DNA of 64,000 nt from PALSA-612 sp963776375 (GTDB taxonomy: Bacteria > Actinomycetota > Thermoleophilia > Gaiellales > Gaiellaceae), in NCBI GenBank assembly GCA_963776375.1, contig CAVZMF010000005.1, positions 372,001-436,000 on the forward strand. Direction: 5' to 3'. Both the position numbers and the translations under genes were made by a program. Within the stretch, counting starts at the first letter, position 1. Each line of letters starts with the position of its first letter. Shown one piece after another: positions 51,785-60,197 of this stretch. The notes beneath the pieces were generated by a model, which saw only the letters and a program-made list of their open reading frames with translations, was not told the DNA's origin and did not search any database.

Positions 51785-53569
51785 GTGGCGGACCTGTGGA
51801 TCGGCCGCGAGATCCTCGGATACAGCGTCGAGAGCCTCGTCGGCCGCGGCGGCATGGGTGTGGTCTACCGCGCCTACGACCTGCGCCTCAAGCGTTCTGT
51901 GGCTTTGAAGCTGGTCGCACCCGAGCGCTCGCAGGACGACGAGTTCCGGACGCGCTTTCTCGCAGAGACCGAGCTGGCGACGTCGCTCGAGCACCCGAAC
52001 GTCGTCCCGATCTACGACGCGGGTGAGGTCGACGGCCAGCTGTACCTCGCCATGCGCTACGTCGAGGGCTCGGACCTGAAGGCGCTCCTGGCGCGCGACG
52101 GCACGCTCGAGCCGGCACGTGCAGTCGCGATCGCCGGACAGGTCGCCGCCGCCCTCGACGCCGCGCATGAGCACGGCCTCGTCCACCGTGACGTCAAGCC
52201 GTCGAACGTCCTCCTCGACGCCAACGAGCACGTCTACCTGACCGACTTCGGGCTGGCGCGACGGCTCGGCGACGAGTCGCCGGGCGACGCCGGTCTGTCG
52301 CTCGGCACTCCCGCCTACGCCTCGCCGGAGCAGGCCGTGGGCGGCGACGTCGACGGCCGCGCCGACGTGTATGGACTTGGCTGCCTGCTCTACGAGTGCC
52401 TGTCGGGCACCGTCCCGTTCCCGCGTGCGTCCGAACTGGCCGTTCTGTTCGCGCATCTCCACGAGCCGCCGCCGCCGATTGCCGCGTACCCGCAGCTCGA
52501 CCCCGTCCTGGCGACCGCGCTCGCGAAGGATCGGGACGACCGTTACCAGAGCTGCGGCGAGCTGGTCGACGCGGCCCGCGAGGCGCTCGGTCTGCGGGAC
52601 GTCGTCCTCGTCCGCGACCGCCGGTCGCTCCTCCTCGTCGCGGTCGGCGCGTTGGTCCTGGCCGGGGCGCTCGCAGCCGGGCTCGTGCTCTCGCTCGGCG
52701 GCGGCGGCCCCGGCAAGCCGAGCACGAAGCCGACGCCCACGCCCAAGGTCGACTCGCTGCAGCGGATCGACCCGAAGACGAACAAGCTCCTCGCCACGAT
52801 CCCCGTCGACCACAACTCTCGGACAGTCGCGGCGGGCGACGGACGGGTATGGATCGGAAGCGTGGACGATCAGTCCGTGCTCCGGATCGACCCCAGGACG
52901 AATGAGGTCACCCAGAGGTGGACGACGGCCGGTCCCGACTCGATCGCCACCGGCTTCGGCGCGGTCTTCGTGGCCAACGCCGACCGCACCCTGACTCGGA
53001 TCGACCCCTCGACACTGACCATCTCGAACCATCTCAACTCGGGGTATCGCTGGGTCGCGGTCGGCGAGGGCGCGATCTGGACAGTCGGCTCTCGGGGCCT
53101 CGTCCGCGTGAACCGCGAGGGCTATGTCGTGAAGACGATTCCGGTCGGCTTCCATCCGTTCGAGGTGGTGACGGGGAGAGGGGCGGTCTGGGTGCTCGAC
53201 GACAAGCTGTTCAGCCTCTGGAAGGTCGATCCCCGGACCGATCGTGTCGTCGACAGGATCCCGCTCGGCTTCGACCCCGGGGGCCTGGCCTTCGGCCTCG
53301 GCCGGGTCTGGGTCACCGACAACAGCGGGGACGCGGTCGCGGAGATCGATCCCGCCGCCGATCGGATCGTGCGCCGAATTACGGTCGGCGATGGGCCGGT
53401 CGGTGTCGCCGTGGGCGAGGGCTCGGTCTGGACTGCGAACTACCTCGCAGGCACCGTCTCGCGAATCGATCCGAAGACGGGCAACGCGATCCCGCTGGAG
53501 GTAGGCCGCAATCCGACCAGCATCGCGGTCGGCGATGGAGGCGCCTGGGTCACCGTCCAGGCGGGCTGA
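51785..53569 (+). CDS. Membrane Ser/Thr protein kinase with extracellular beta-propeller
   Basis: 594 residues, GTG 51785 after GGAGGAAGGAGGGAAGG. Kinase domain ~8-270: glycine loop VGRGGMGVVYRAYD, VALKLV Lys, catalytic HRDVKPSNVLL (~134), DFG (~153) and TPAYASPEQAVGG. One membrane helix at ~282-304 (LLLVAVGALVLAGALAAGLV), a Pro/Thr linker, then about six YVTN/NHL-like blades with repeats of the form GxGAVWVxxxxxxxLxRIDP. The architecture is that of AfsK-like receptor kinases. With a SARP regulator 3 kb away the pair is reminiscent of AfsK-AfsR. Confidence 0.88.
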   Translation: MADLWIGREILGYSVESLVGRGGMGVVYRAYDLRLKRSVALKLVAPERSQDDEFRTRFLAETELATSLEHPNVVPIYDAGEVDGQLYLAMRYVEGSDLKALLARDGTLEPARAVAIAGQVAAALDAAHEHGLVHRDVKPSNVLLDANEHVYLTDFGLARRLGDESPGDAGLSLGTPAYASPEQAVGGDVDGRADVYGLGCLLYECLSGTVPFPRASELAVLFAHLHEPPPPIAAYPQLDPVLATALAKDRDDRYQSCGELVDAAREALGLRDVVLVRDRRSLLLVAVGALVLAGALAAGLVLSLGGGGPGKPSTKPTPTPKVDSLQRIDPKTNKLLATIPVDHNSRTVAAGDGRVWIGSVDDQSVLRIDPRTNEVTQRWTTAGPDSIATGFGAVFVANADRTLTRIDPSTLTISNHLNSGYRWVAVGEGAIWTVGSRGLVRVNREGYVVKTIPVGFHPFEVVTGRGAVWVLDDKLFSLWKVDPRTDRVVDRIPLGFDPGGLAFGLGRVWVTDNSGDAVAEIDPAADRIVRRITVGDGPVGVAVGEGSVWTANYLAGTVSRIDPKTGNAIPLEVGRNPTSIAVGDGGAWVTVQAG

Positions 53570-54929
53570 AGCTGGCGATGAACTCGGCCCAGCGGCCGAT
53601 GAAGTACTGCTGCTGCCTCGGTGTCGAGTTCCAGCTCGAGATCCGGCAAGCCCGCCTGTTGAACGATCCGCCGTCGCGATGGCGGCCCTTGGCCACGGAG
53701 GTGTCGCCGAACGGTCCTGAATAGGTCTGGTCTGCCGCCTTGCCGTCCATCCAGTAGGCGTACTCGCCTGGTGTCATGAACTGCCGACTGGTCGACTGCA
53801 CGGCGTTGTAGTAGCCCTCGCGCAGGAGGAAGGCGCCCGGGAAGCCGGAGTGCCACCAGTTGAGGAAGTCGTAGCAGGCGTCGAGCAGCGCCGGGTCCGT
53901 CACCGCCTTCGAGATGGAGAGCAGGCCGCCGAAGGCCCGGTAGCCCTCCGGCGGATCGGCCTGGCGGACAGGAAAGCCGAGCGCGGAGAGCGACGCGATC
54001 TGGGCCGCGTACATCGTGCAGAGAACGACCTTCTTGCTCCGCATCCATTCGACCGGGTCGCCGTTCTGCGGCCAGACGTTGAAGAACTGTCCCCGCTTCC
54101 TGTACGCGAGCAGGAGTTTGAAAAGGCTGTCGATCTCCTTCCTCGTCGGATCGCCCAGATCGCCGAACCGCATCAGCCTGGCTGCCTGGACGGCGTTCGC
54201 CACATCCTGCAGCCCGCCCTGCGGGTCGTACGCGTTGAGACCGACGCGTCCTTTCCAGCGCGCGTTGAGGAGCTCCGCCCACGACACGACCTCGGGCTGC
54301 TTCTTGAAGACGCCGGAGTTGTAGCCGAAGGAGTCGAAGTTGAACGCGCCGGGGACGCCCGTGCAGAACTTCGGCTCCGGGCCGACCGGCTTGCCAGTCG
54401 ACTCGTTCATCCACTGGACGAGCTCGCGCTTCACGCTCGCCTGCACATGCGGCGCGTTCGTCCATCGACCTGACCGGCTCGGATCGACGTAGAGCCGGCG
54501 GAACGCGGCGTCGCCCTGGCCGTAGCGGCATCGTGTCGCTGGCCGCGCTCTCCCGAGCTTGTAGAGCGGTGTGATGCCCTGCCAGCGCCGGATCCGGGCG
54601 ATCTCGACGGGCTGCAGGTTGCCGGTCGGCCAGAACTCGGCCACGTCCTGCTGGAAGCACGAGAAGATGTCCCACGTCGCGGGCTCCTGGTTGACCACGC
54701 GCTGGATGTCCCCGGGAGACATGCCCGCGCCCGTGCTCTCGATCCCGAGGCCCAGATCCTGCTGCGCCTGCTTGCGGATCGGCTCGAGCATGTCGTAGCC
54801 GATGCCGAGCACGCGGATCGTGCCGTCGAACGCCCTAGGAGCCGCGGCGGCCCGACCAGGTCGGGCCGCGAGCGCGCCGGCGGCAGCGGCTGCGCCGGCG
54901 AGGAACCCGCGACGTGAGAGCCCGTCCAT
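53550..54929 (-). CDS. Tat-exported PotD/Fbp-like substrate-binding protein
   Basis: 459 residues from ATG 54929 (MDGLSRRGFLAGAAAAAGAL), a clear twin-arginine leader; the TTG at 54950 would add 7 residues. The mature part is a type II binding fold: TIRVLGIGYDMLEPIRKQAQ, GDIQRVVNQEPATWDIFSCF, NFDSFGYNSGVFKKQPEVVS, ELLNARWKGRVGLNAYDPQG and CYDFLNWWHSGFPGAFLLRE. A short out-of-frame patch near 53690 may be an error. No permease or ATPase genes are adjacent, so it may serve the potABC importer at 4-8 kb or act as a sensor for the flanking kinases. Overlaps the convergent kinase gene by 20 bases. Confidence 0.82.
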   Translation of the reverse strand: MDGLSRRGFLAGAAAAAGALAARPGRAAAAPRAFDGTIRVLGIGYDMLEPIRKQAQQDLGLGIESTGAGMSPGDIQRVVNQEPATWDIFSCFQQDVAEFWPTGNLQPVEIARIRRWQGITPLYKLGRARPATRCRYGQGDAAFRRLYVDPSRSGRWTNAPHVQASVKRELVQWMNESTGKPVGPEPKFCTGVPGAFNFDSFGYNSGVFKKQPEVVSWAELLNARWKGRVGLNAYDPQGGLQDVANAVQAARLMRFGDLGDPTRKEIDSLFKLLLAYRKRGQFFNVWPQNGDPVEWMRSKKVVLCTMYAAQIASLSALGFPVRQADPPEGYRAFGGLLSISKAVTDPALLDACYDFLNWWHSGFPGAFLLREGYYNAVQSTSRQFMTPGEYAYWMDGKAADQTYSGPFGDTSVAKGRHRDGGSFNRRACRISSWNSTPRQQQYFIGRWAEFIASFSPPGR

Positions 54930-54966
54930 GGTTCGAGACAAGCATGACAAATGCTCGAGGGGATTC

Positions 54967-55920
54967 CTAGGGCCCGTACGAGACGGTCACCCAGACGGCG
55001 TCGGCGTCGGCCGTCAGCGCCAGGGGCAGGATGTCGGCGGTAGCCCGAAGCCCGTGGGTCACGCGGATCGCGTCGGTGATATCTCCGCTCTTGGGGTCGA
55101 CCCGCCAGACCGTCCCGTCGTCGGCCCCGTCCCACCAGACGGCGCCGCGGCCAACGGCGACGCGTGTGAGCGTGGCCGAATTGTGGCCTCTCGGCATCAT
55201 GATCGTCCTCGTCTTACGGAGCGTTCTGGGATCGAGACGCACGAGAGCGTTCCCGCCGTTCGAGCGCTGCATCGTGATCCAGACGGCTCCTTCGCCGACG
55301 GCGACCTGCGCTACCCGGAGGGCAGGGAGGCTGGCACGGCGGGTGATCTTCCCCGTGCCCGGGTCGAGACGAGAGATCCTGTCGCCCTGCAGAACCCAGA
55401 CCCCGCTGTTGCCGATGGCGATCGACGCGATGTCCGCGCCTCCGAGCTCGACCGTACGCACGATCTTCCCCGTCCTCGGGTCGATCTCGAGCACCACCTC
55501 CGCAGTCGCACTCTTGGCCGCCACCCAGACGGCGCCGGCTCCGACGGCGACCGCGAGCGGGTCGTAGGCGAGGGCCTGCTCCGGGTCGAGCGCGCCTTCC
55601 GCGCGGAGCAGGCGCTCGAGGTCGGTGCCCTCGACGTAGCGCATGGCGATGCACAGCAGGCCCTCTGCTTCTCCTGCCTCGTAGATCGGGATCACGTTCG
55701 GGTGGTCGAGCGAGGCGGCCACGCGAGACTCCCTGAGAAAGCGGGAGCGAAAGCGCTCGTCTTCGGCCAGTTCCGGCGCCAGCAGCTTCAAGGCGACCTT
55801 GCGGTCGAGCGCGAGGTCGTGCGCGCGGTAGACGACGCTCATCCCGCCCCGGCCGAGCAGCGCCTCGACGCGATAGCCAAAAAGTTCCGATCCGATGCGC
55901 GGGTCTACGGAGAGCGACAC
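54967..55920 (-). pseudogene. Kinase N-lobe fused to beta-propeller: Ser/Thr kinase gene with in-frame internal deletion
   Basis: 317 residues. The N-terminal GYRVEALLGRGGMSVVYRAH, VALKLLAPELAEDERFRSRF and MRYVEGTDLERLLRAEGALD match the kinase at 51.8 kb up to just before the catalytic loop. Then EQALAYDPLAVAVGAGAVWV jumps directly into propeller blades (VLEIDPRTGKIVRTVELGG and on). The HRD and DFG motifs, C-lobe, membrane helix and first blades are absent. The frame stays open, so it could be a soluble pseudokinase-propeller, a deletion remnant or an assembly collapse. Confidence 0.75.
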
Positions 55921-55970
55921 CGAACCTCCTTGCGCTTGCGCCGAAGGATACGACCTTCGCGACCGACGTC

Positions 55971-56384
55971 CTAGTCGCCTTCGACGGCGAGGATCCTGAG
56001 CTCGCCGTTCTCGGGGACGAGCACGATCCGGCCCGGCGCTCGGTCTGCGACGGCCCGAACGATCAGTCGCTCGCCCTCGCGCGTGACCTTCCCGATCCGG
56101 AAATCGATCTTCCCGTTCCAGACGAAGACGACGCGCATGACCGCCGCGCAGGTTCGCCGGTCGCGGAGTCTGTGCGACCTGAGGAATCCGCGTGACAGCA
56201 GCCGACAGGTACTGTCGTAGCGCCGCTCGTTCTGCAACCGGAAGAACTCGACTGCGACGCTTCGGGCCTGTGCCGTGACTGCGGTGGAGTCGGTTTGCGT
56301 GGGCGAGAGCGTCCCGGCGATCCCGAGCGTCGCGAGGGTCGCGGCTGCAGCTACCGCTCCGAGTGTGGTGATCCAGCGTGCCAT
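55971..56384 (-). CDS. Small secreted protein of unknown function
   Basis: 137 residues, ATG 56384. Signal peptide or N-terminal anchor MARWITTLGAVAAAATLATL then GIAGTLS; the mature part begins QTDSTAVTAQARSVAVEFFR and has LQNERRYDSTCRLLSRGFLR with two Cys (positions about 59 and 79) that could form a disulfide, then beta strands GKIDFRIGKVTREGERLIVR and GRIVLVPENGELRILAVEGD. The pattern fits a small NTF2-like or DUF4878-type exported domain, but this is not certain. A triple SARP-type heptamer array ends 22 bases before its start. Confidence 0.7.
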   Translation of the reverse strand: MARWITTLGAVAAAATLATLGIAGTLSPTQTDSTAVTAQARSVAVEFFRLQNERRYDSTCRLLSRGFLRSHRLRDRRTCAAVMRVVFVWNGKIDFRIGKVTREGERLIVRAVADRAPGRIVLVPENGELRILAVEGD

Positions 56385-56406
56385 GGCGGCACGGTCGCCT
56401 CGGCCG

Positions 56407-56435
56407 TTGAGAGGCCGCTGAGAGGCCGCTGAGAG
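56407..56435 (-). promoter_or_regulatory. SARP-type operator: three 11-bp-spaced heptamers upstream of the small secreted protein
   Basis: On the plus strand TTGAGAG (56407-56413), CTGAGAG (56418-56424) and CTGAGAG (56429-56435), starts exactly 11 bp apart; on the coding (minus) strand they read CTCTCAG, CTCTCAG, CTCTCAA toward ATG 56384. The two spacers are both GCCG (CGGC on the minus strand). The same heptamer and spacing occur at 58017-58045. Confidence 0.75.
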
Positions 56436-56438
56436 AGC

Positions 56439-58016
56439 TCAGCTCTGGTGCTCGGCCATGCCCGTCGGGAGGGACCAGGTGAAGCGGGTGAGGCTCTCCC
56501 GCGGCGCCAGGCCTCCCGGGCGCAGGCCTCGCCGGACGAACAGGGTCGGGCAGCCGGCGAGACCGGCGATCGCGCGACGGGTCTCACCCAGGCCCTCCTC
56601 GTGCCACTTGTCCGAGAGCCCGCTGACGATCAGCCCCGCCTCGGAGGAGGCGTTCACGATCCCCTGGGGCCCGCGGGGCACGAGCAGCGGCTCGGTCGAC
56701 ACGCCCACGGCCCGCTGCACCAGGAGCGCCGCACTCGCGAGCAACCTGCTGGCGTCTCGCTTCCCGAGCCCCGGATCGCCTTCGGCGCCGGCGAGTCGCA
56801 ACGAGGCACCACCCGCCCTCGCGATCCAGGCGGCGACCTCGACCGCAGCCCAGTCGTGCTCGGCGCCGCCGAACGGCACGAGCACCGGGCGACTCGAGCC
56901 CGGGACGGGGCCCGAGGCGTCGCGCGCGGTGAGAAGCGCGACGTCGCAGGGTGCCCGGTCGAGAACGGTGACGACGTCGACCTCGAGCGCCTCGGTGAGC
57001 TCGCAGTCGGTGAGCAGCAGATCGGTGTCCTGCTCGGACACGAGCCGCACGAGATCGTCGCCGGGCTCGCTGGACGTGAATGCGGCGGTTCTGGCTGCGA
57101 CGCCTCGACTCGTCAACGCTTCGCGCCGGTCGTTGAGGAGCGCTGCCGCCGCGCCCATCTCCTCCGCCTCCGTCAGCCGGGCGAGGATCACTTCTCGCGC
57201 CGGTCGCGTGCGAGCGAGCAGCTCGGCGAGCGCGAGGAGGGCGTCGACGTTGCGCTCCTCGCGCACGGCGACGAGGATCGAGCGCTCGGCGGGCGGCGGC
57301 TCCCTCACCACGTCGAGGGCTGCGTCCTGCCGGAGCATCGCCCGCTCGAGCTCCTGTAGCTCCGGCCCGGGCTCGATGCCGAGCTCCTCCACCAGCCTCG
57401 ACCTCGCTGCCTGGTAGGAGGCCAGAGCATCGGCTTGCCTGCCGGACCGATAGAGGGCGAGCATCAGTTGACCGCGCAGCCGCTCGCGCAATGGATGGTC
57501 TTCGATCAGCCCCTCGAGCTCGGACACGAGATCGGCGGCCCGGCCGGCCTCGAGATCCGCCTCGATCCGCCGCTCCTGGACGACGAGGCGAAGCTCCTCG
57601 AGCCTGCTCGCTTCCTCTCGCGCGAACGACTCGTACGCGAGATCGGCGAGGGCGGGCCCGCGCCAGAGCTCGAGCGCAGCGTGGAGCGACTCGATGGTTC
57701 CTTCCTGCGAGAGCCGCTCGAAGCGCGCGAGGTCGAGCTCCTCGGGCTCGACCCGGATCAGATAGCCCGGCGGCCGGGTGACGATCCGATCGGCGCCAAG
57801 CGTCTTCCGGAGCTGCGAGACGTAGTACTGGATCGTGTTGAGCGCAGCTTTGGGCGGGTGGGCGCCCCAGAGCTGGTCGACGAGGCGATCGGTGGAGACG
57901 ACCTCGTTCGGCCGTGTGAGCAGCAGGGCGAGCAACGCTCGCTGCCGCTCCCCGCCGAGGGCGAGCGAGCGGTCGCCGTCGACGGCCTCAAGGGGGCCGA
58001 GGATCCGGAACTCCAT
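56439..58016 (-). CDS. SARP/AfsR-type regulator with BTAD domain and USP-like C-terminus
   Basis: 525 residues, ATG 58016. Residues 1-95 form an OmpR-like winged helix (MEFRILGPLEAVDGDRSLAL, VVSTDRLVDQLWGAHPPKAA, NTIQYYVSQLRKTLGADRIV); 97-245 are the bacterial transcriptional activation domain (FERLSQEGTIESLHAALELW, ALYRSGRQADALASYQAARS, LGIEPGPELQELERAMLRQD). From ~250 no NB-ARC follows; instead there are two alpha/beta segments (SILVAVREERNVDALLALAE and PVLVPFGGAEHDWAAVEVAA) resembling universal stress protein domains, perhaps nucleotide sensing. Heptamer arrays lie at both ends of the gene. Confidence 0.85.
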   Translation of the reverse strand: MEFRILGPLEAVDGDRSLALGGERQRALLALLLTRPNEVVSTDRLVDQLWGAHPPKAALNTIQYYVSQLRKTLGADRIVTRPPGYLIRVEPEELDLARFERLSQEGTIESLHAALELWRGPALADLAYESFAREEASRLEELRLVVQERRIEADLEAGRAADLVSELEGLIEDHPLRERLRGQLMLALYRSGRQADALASYQAARSRLVEELGIEPGPELQELERAMLRQDAALDVVREPPPAERSILVAVREERNVDALLALAELLARTRPAREVILARLTEAEEMGAAAALLNDRREALTSRGVAARTAAFTSSEPGDDLVRLVSEQDTDLLLTDCELTEALEVDVVTVLDRAPCDVALLTARDASGPVPGSSRPVLVPFGGAEHDWAAVEVAAWIARAGGASLRLAGAEGDPGLGKRDASRLLASAALLVQRAVGVSTEPLLVPRGPQGIVNASSEAGLIVSGLSDKWHEEGLGETRRAIAGLAGCPTLFVRRGLRPGGLAPRESLTRFTWSLPTGMAEHQS

Positions 58017-58061
58017 CTCTCAGCACGCTCTCAGTGGCTTCTCAGTCCTCCCGCGCATGTT
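58017..58061 (+). promoter_or_regulatory. SARP-type operator and promoter upstream of the REPGSTG protein
   Basis: CTCTCAG (58017-58023), CTCTCAG (58028-58034), TTCTCAG (58039-58045), starts exactly 11 bp apart. Ten bases beyond the last repeat is CATGTT (58056-58061), a possible -10 hexamer; SARP sites typically sit a fixed ~8 bp upstream of -10 in place of -35. The array also overlaps the start region of the divergent SARP gene, so autoregulation is possible. AAAGGAGG (58093-58100) is the ribosome site for the + gene. Confidence 0.75.
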
Positions 58062-58104
58062 CGCACGGAGCGATCCGCTCGACCACTGAGGCAAAGGAGG
58101 AACG

Positions 58105-58560
58105 ATGACCACTCGGATCCATATCACGATCGCCAGGACATTCGCCGCCGCTCTCGTGATCGCGGCCGTCGCCGCTCCGGGCGCAGTCTCCGCCTCCACA
58201 AAGGGCAGTCACGGCAAGTCGACGTTCGTTCTTCGCTACCGCGAGCCGGGCTCGACCGGCTACCTGGCGAAGCCGGCGGTGACGATCCCGCCCCGGTTCG
58301 CGAACTTCCGCGAGCCGGGCTCGACCGGCTACCTTCCCCCGCCGACGCACGTGAACATCCCCGCCTGGCTGACCAACTTCCGCGAGCCGGGCTCCACGGG
58401 CTGGGTCCCCACCGCGGGAGCGGTAGCGACGACAACTGGGGCCGGGGGACTCGACTGGACGAGCGCCCTGATCGGCGGCGGCGTCGTGCTCGGACTCGCC
58501 CTGGTGTCCGCGGGCGCGCTGCTGGCCGTCCGGAAGCGCCGCGCACTCGCTCACGTGTAG
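58105..58560 (+). CDS. Small exported, membrane-anchored protein with three REPGSTG motifs
   Basis: 151 residues, ATG 58105. Signal peptide 1-30 (FAAALVIAAVAAPGAVSA), then three copies of (Y/F)REPGSTG(Y/W) beginning at residues 45, 68 and 92, each followed by a Pro-rich linker (LAKPAVTIPPRFAN, LPPPTHVNIPAWLTN). A C-terminal helix at ~119-142 (ALIGGGVVLGLALVSAGALL) is followed by RKRR, giving an outside-facing repeat region with an LPXTG-like tail but no sortase motif. I do not recognise the family. It is divergent from the SARP gene and preceded by its probable operator. Confidence 0.8.
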   Translation: MTTRIHITIARTFAAALVIAAVAAPGAVSASTKGSHGKSTFVLRYREPGSTGYLAKPAVTIPPRFANFREPGSTGYLPPPTHVNIPAWLTNFREPGSTGWVPTAGAVATTTGAGGLDWTSALIGGGVVLGLALVSAGALLAVRKRRALAHV

Positions 58561-58587
58561 AAGCTCCTCTCGCCGCCCGAGAGAGAT

Positions 58588-58615
58588 GCCGAGCGGGCCT
58601 CCGGGCCCGCTCGGC
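58588..58615. terminator. Strong bidirectional hairpin between convergent genes
   Basis: Perfect 12-bp stem GCCGAGCGGGCC (58588-58599) / GGCCCGCTCGGC (58604-58615) with loop TCCG. It sits between the REPGSTG gene stop (58560) and the convergent LLM gene stop (58629). There is no long T-run, as is common in high-GC actinobacteria. Confidence 0.8.
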
Positions 58616-58628
58616 GTGTCACGAGCTG

Positions 58629-59700
58629 TCAGGAGCGGACGTGCAGCGGACGCTCGGGAGCACTCGCTCGCCGAACAGCCGCAGCTGGCCGGCGCGGTCG
58701 TCGCCCCAGAGCTCGAGCATCACGTGCGTGCAGCCGGCGGCGCGGTACTCCTCGATCGCCGCGATGCAATCCTCGGGCGTGCCGGCGATCGGCTTGCACT
58801 TGTCCAGGATCTCGTCGCGTCACAGCGGCCTTCGCGGCCAGCCGGCCGCCGCGCTCCATCGCCTCGGCGATCGGCACGATCTCGTCACGCGTCAGGCCGG
58901 CGCACTCGAGCAGCGTGTCGGCGGCCGCCTGGATGTTCTGCACCTTGTTCGCGAGGTACATCCCGGCGATCTCGCGCGCGCCGTCGCGGCCCCGGTCGCG
59001 ATCCTCGTCGATCGAGGCGACGATCGTGCAGCCGAGGTCGAGCGAGTCGGGCTCGCGACCGGCCTCGGCGACGCGCTCGCGGACGTAGCGGACGAAGGCC
59101 GGCGTCGTGATCGAGGCGGTGAGGAGGCCGTCCGCCGTCTGCGCCGCCGCCTTCAGCATCATCGGGCCGGTCCCCGCGAAGTAGAGGGGCACGTCCCAGC
59201 GCGGCGTCTCCGCGTCGTCGACGAGCGCGCGGCACGTGCGCCGAGAACACCTTCCCGTCCACGTCGAGAGCCTCGCCGCCGAGCACGCCGCGGATGATCT
59301 GCGCCGCCTCCTTCATCGCCGCCACCGGCTTCGCGCCCTCGCCGATGCCGGCGTGGCGCATGAAGATCTTCGAGACGCCGAGCCCGAGGTAGAAGCGTCC
59401 CGGCCCGGCCGCCTCCTGCGTCACCCGCGCCTCCATCGCGATCTGGATCGGATGCCGCGTGTACGGCGAGATGATCCCCCAGCCGACCGCGAGCCGCTCG
59501 GTCTCGCGCGCGACGAGCGCCGAGAGCGCGGTGGACGAGCGCGCCTCCATCGAGTGCTTGCGCCACCACGGGTAGGCCTCGGCGAGCCAGATCGTGTCGA
59601 ACCCGGCCTCGTCCATCACGCGGGCGTGCTCGAGGATCTCCTCGAGCGGCTCCATGGTGAGCTGCATGACCCCCACGCGAAACGCCGGCGCAGGGGTCAT
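58629..59700 (-). pseudogene. LLM-class F420-dependent oxidoreductase, frameshifted
   Basis: ATG 59700 (MTPAPAFRVGVMQLTMEPLE). Barrel blocks: ARVMDEAGFDTIWLAEAYPW, RLAVGWGIISPYTRHPIQIA, PGRFYLGLGVSKIFMRHAGI; frame change near 59235, then VPLYFAGTGPMMLKAAAQTA and LGCTIVASIDEDRDRGRDGA; a second change near 58820 leads to AIAGTPEDCIAAIEEYRAAG-like sequence and TGA 58629. This layout is typical of F420-dependent reductases or dehydrogenases of the luciferase superfamily. It is the last gene of the cox-like operon. Confidence 0.78.
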
Positions 59701-59707
59701 TCGCCGG

Positions 59708-60197
59708 CTACTTGCAGGTGAAGAAGCCCGTGAACTTCGGGCCCGTTCGTGAACGTGCCGCTGAACGTGCCGCGTGGAGAGCTTGTCCTTCACGACGACC
59801 TTGACGTTGTTCGCGATGGTCTCCTTCTTGCCCTTGCGCTGGACGTGGAGCACGGAGAGCCGGTAGGTGCCGTCCTTCGTCGCCGGCGTGACGAGAAAGA
59901 AGGAGTCGAGAGGGCGATCGGGTGGCCGAGCGCGTGAACTTGCCGAAGCCGACGCTCAGGTTGCCGACCGTCTCGTAACAGGCGCCCTTCGTGTACTGCG
60001 TGGTCTTGATCGTGCCCTTGAGGTCGCGTCTGGCGTGGCCGCAGTAGACGATCACCGCGATGTGGTTCACGATCGTGATCGCCGGCCTGCTTGTCCGGGA
60101 TGCACGTGCGGCCCGCTGCGGGCGGCCGACGAGCCGGCGCGCAGCGCGAGCGACGGAGGCGGCGAGGACGGCGAGGAGTGACGAGCGCGCGCCTCAC
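59708..60197 (-). pseudogene. Small secreted protein of unknown function, frameshifted
   Basis: GTG 60197, in a GTGA overlap with coxG. Across frames: SSLLAVLAASVALALRAGSS as signal peptide, NHIAVIVYCGHARRDLKGTI with KTTQYTKGACYETVGNLSVG and FGKFTRSATR, a segment DGTYRLSVLHVQRKGKKETI then ANNVKVVVKDKLSTRG, and the ending GPKFTGFFTCK. It is all-beta-looking with at least three Cys. No family recognised. Its place inside a molybdenum-hydroxylase operon is unexplained. Confidence 0.55.
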
